This document shows, one piece after another, positions 5,870-6,176 of a stretch of DNA of 6,176 nucleotides. Positions within the stretch are counted from its first letter, which is position 1; every line of letters starts with the position of its first letter. Source of the DNA: an uncultured bacterium (GTDB lineage: Bacteria; Bacteroidota; Bacteroidia; Bacteroidales; Bacteroidaceae); the NCBI GenBank assembly GCA_905215655.1, contig CAJMQT010000110.1:1-6176 (forward strand). Reading direction: 5' to 3'. The notes beneath the pieces are model-generated. The model searched no databases. It was not told the DNA's origin and saw only the letters and a program-made list of their open reading frames with translations. A program made the position numbers and the translations under genes.

Positions 5870-6176
5870 ATTATTGCGGTCAGGTAAAACCTGATAATGT
5901 GTCAGTTCGACAAAATAAACTGCAAGCCGAGAGCAGAAGCAAAACTTGTTTTGATTATGCCGAGGCGCAGCGTTTATTCTTTGTTGAAAAAATAAAATCA
6001 TATCTTTTACATTCCAATAGATAACCTTTTGCAATGTAAAAGGCGGTCTTTTATCGAGTAAAAGGCGGTCTTTTGAGAAAATAGAATGCTTAAAAAAGCA
6101 AAGAGTTATTTCCCGCTACTCCTTAACCTGCATTATTCATAGGCGTTTCTACTGCGAGTCCCAACTGCCTGTACGT
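5870..6176. other. Intergenic region downstream of HU, no convincing gene
   Basis: These 307 bases are AT-rich and contain no protein frame I would defend. They hold a 6-bp hairpin TCAGGT-AAA-ACCTGA (5880-5894), a small palindrome CAAAAC-TT-GTTTTG (5940-5953), the repeat block at 6004-6074 and a short hairpin TGCTT-AAAA-AAGCA (6087-6100). On the minus strand, the last 17 codons before a TAA at 6125-6123 stay open to the window edge (ending LAVETPMNNAG). These could be the end of a gene lying outside, but the stretch is too short to judge. Confidence 0.6.
6004..6074. repeat. Hairpin-rich direct repeat, core AAAAGGCGGTCTTTT
   Basis: GTAAAAGGCGGTCTTTT occurs exactly at 6036-6052 and 6058-6074, a 22-bp period. 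Each copy folds as AAAAG-GCGGT-CTTTT. Upstream, CTTTTACATT (6004-6013) is the exact reverse complement of AATGTAAAAG (6033-6042), and CCTTTT (6025-6030) can pair with AAAAGG (6038-6043), so alternative hairpins compete for the first repeat. The core resembles the HU terminator stem (GACGGTCTTTCGCAATG). From memory, this core is widespread between genes in Prevotella. Its function is unknown; a dispersed terminator or mRNA-end element is one possibility. Confidence 0.8.

Noticed and set aside
5828..6034. A 68-residue minus-strand frame downstream of HU
   Set aside because: It covers the HU terminator hairpin and other small hairpins, has no recognisable motif and no promoter match; judged spurious.
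6036..6074. CRISPR array
   Set aside because: Only two 17-bp repeats with 5-bp spacing; no spacers of CRISPR size and no cas genes.
6123..6176. Possible C-terminal end of a minus-strand gene (17 codons ending LAVETPMNNAG before TAA)
   Set aside because: Too short to distinguish from a chance frame at the window edge; extending the sequence to the right would settle it.

Overview
The window looks like a chromosomal segment of a Bacteroidales bacterium, most likely a Prevotella-like genus. Three things support this. Two promoters match the Bacteroidetes-type signal (TAnnTTTG at -7, with TTTG at -33 in one case), the protein sequences have a Bacteroidales character, and there is a direct repeat with core AAAAGGCGGTCTTTT that I associate, from memory only, with Prevotella intergenic DNA. 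Family level is an inference; phylum level is well supported.

Layout, left to right. (1) Positions 1-229, minus strand: the N-terminal 76 codons of a KilA-N domain protein, cut by the window edge. It is AT-rich (about 35% GC by hand count) beside a roughly 55-60% GC housekeeping block, so it is probably accessory DNA. (2) Positions 230-367: an intergenic gap with five tandem copies of an 8-bp unit (CTTTCAAY). (3) Positions 368-5204, minus strand: a housekeeping cluster transcribed in the order topA (DNA topoisomerase I), aroK (shikimate kinase), speA (biosynthetic arginine decarboxylase). topA and aroK are 3 bp apart. speA follows after 103 bp with no recognisable promoter of its own. (4) Positions 5205-5536: a 332-bp divergent regulatory region with a promoter for topA on the minus strand, phased T-tracts, oppositely oriented octamer repeats forming an 11-bp inverted repeat, a good promoter for the HU gene on the plus strand, and an 8-codon leader ORF. 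(5) Positions 5537-5809, plus strand: a complete 90-residue HU-family DNA-binding protein, followed by a strong intrinsic terminator. (6) Positions 5870-6176: no convincing gene; small hairpins and a 22-bp-period direct repeat in a hairpin-rich block.

How the genes relate: topA relaxes negative supercoils and HU constrains them, so the divergent region controls two proteins acting on DNA topology. aroK (chorismate and aromatic amino acids) and speA (agmatine, leading to polyamines) are biosynthetic passengers behind topA. I do not see a new defence system or other undescribed multi-gene system here. The points most worth a second look are the truncated KilA-N gene with its octamer array, the structured topA/HU intergenic region, the HU leader ORF, and the repeat block downstream of HU. 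The topA start should be placed at 5204; the longer reading frame back to 5339 runs through the probable promoter.
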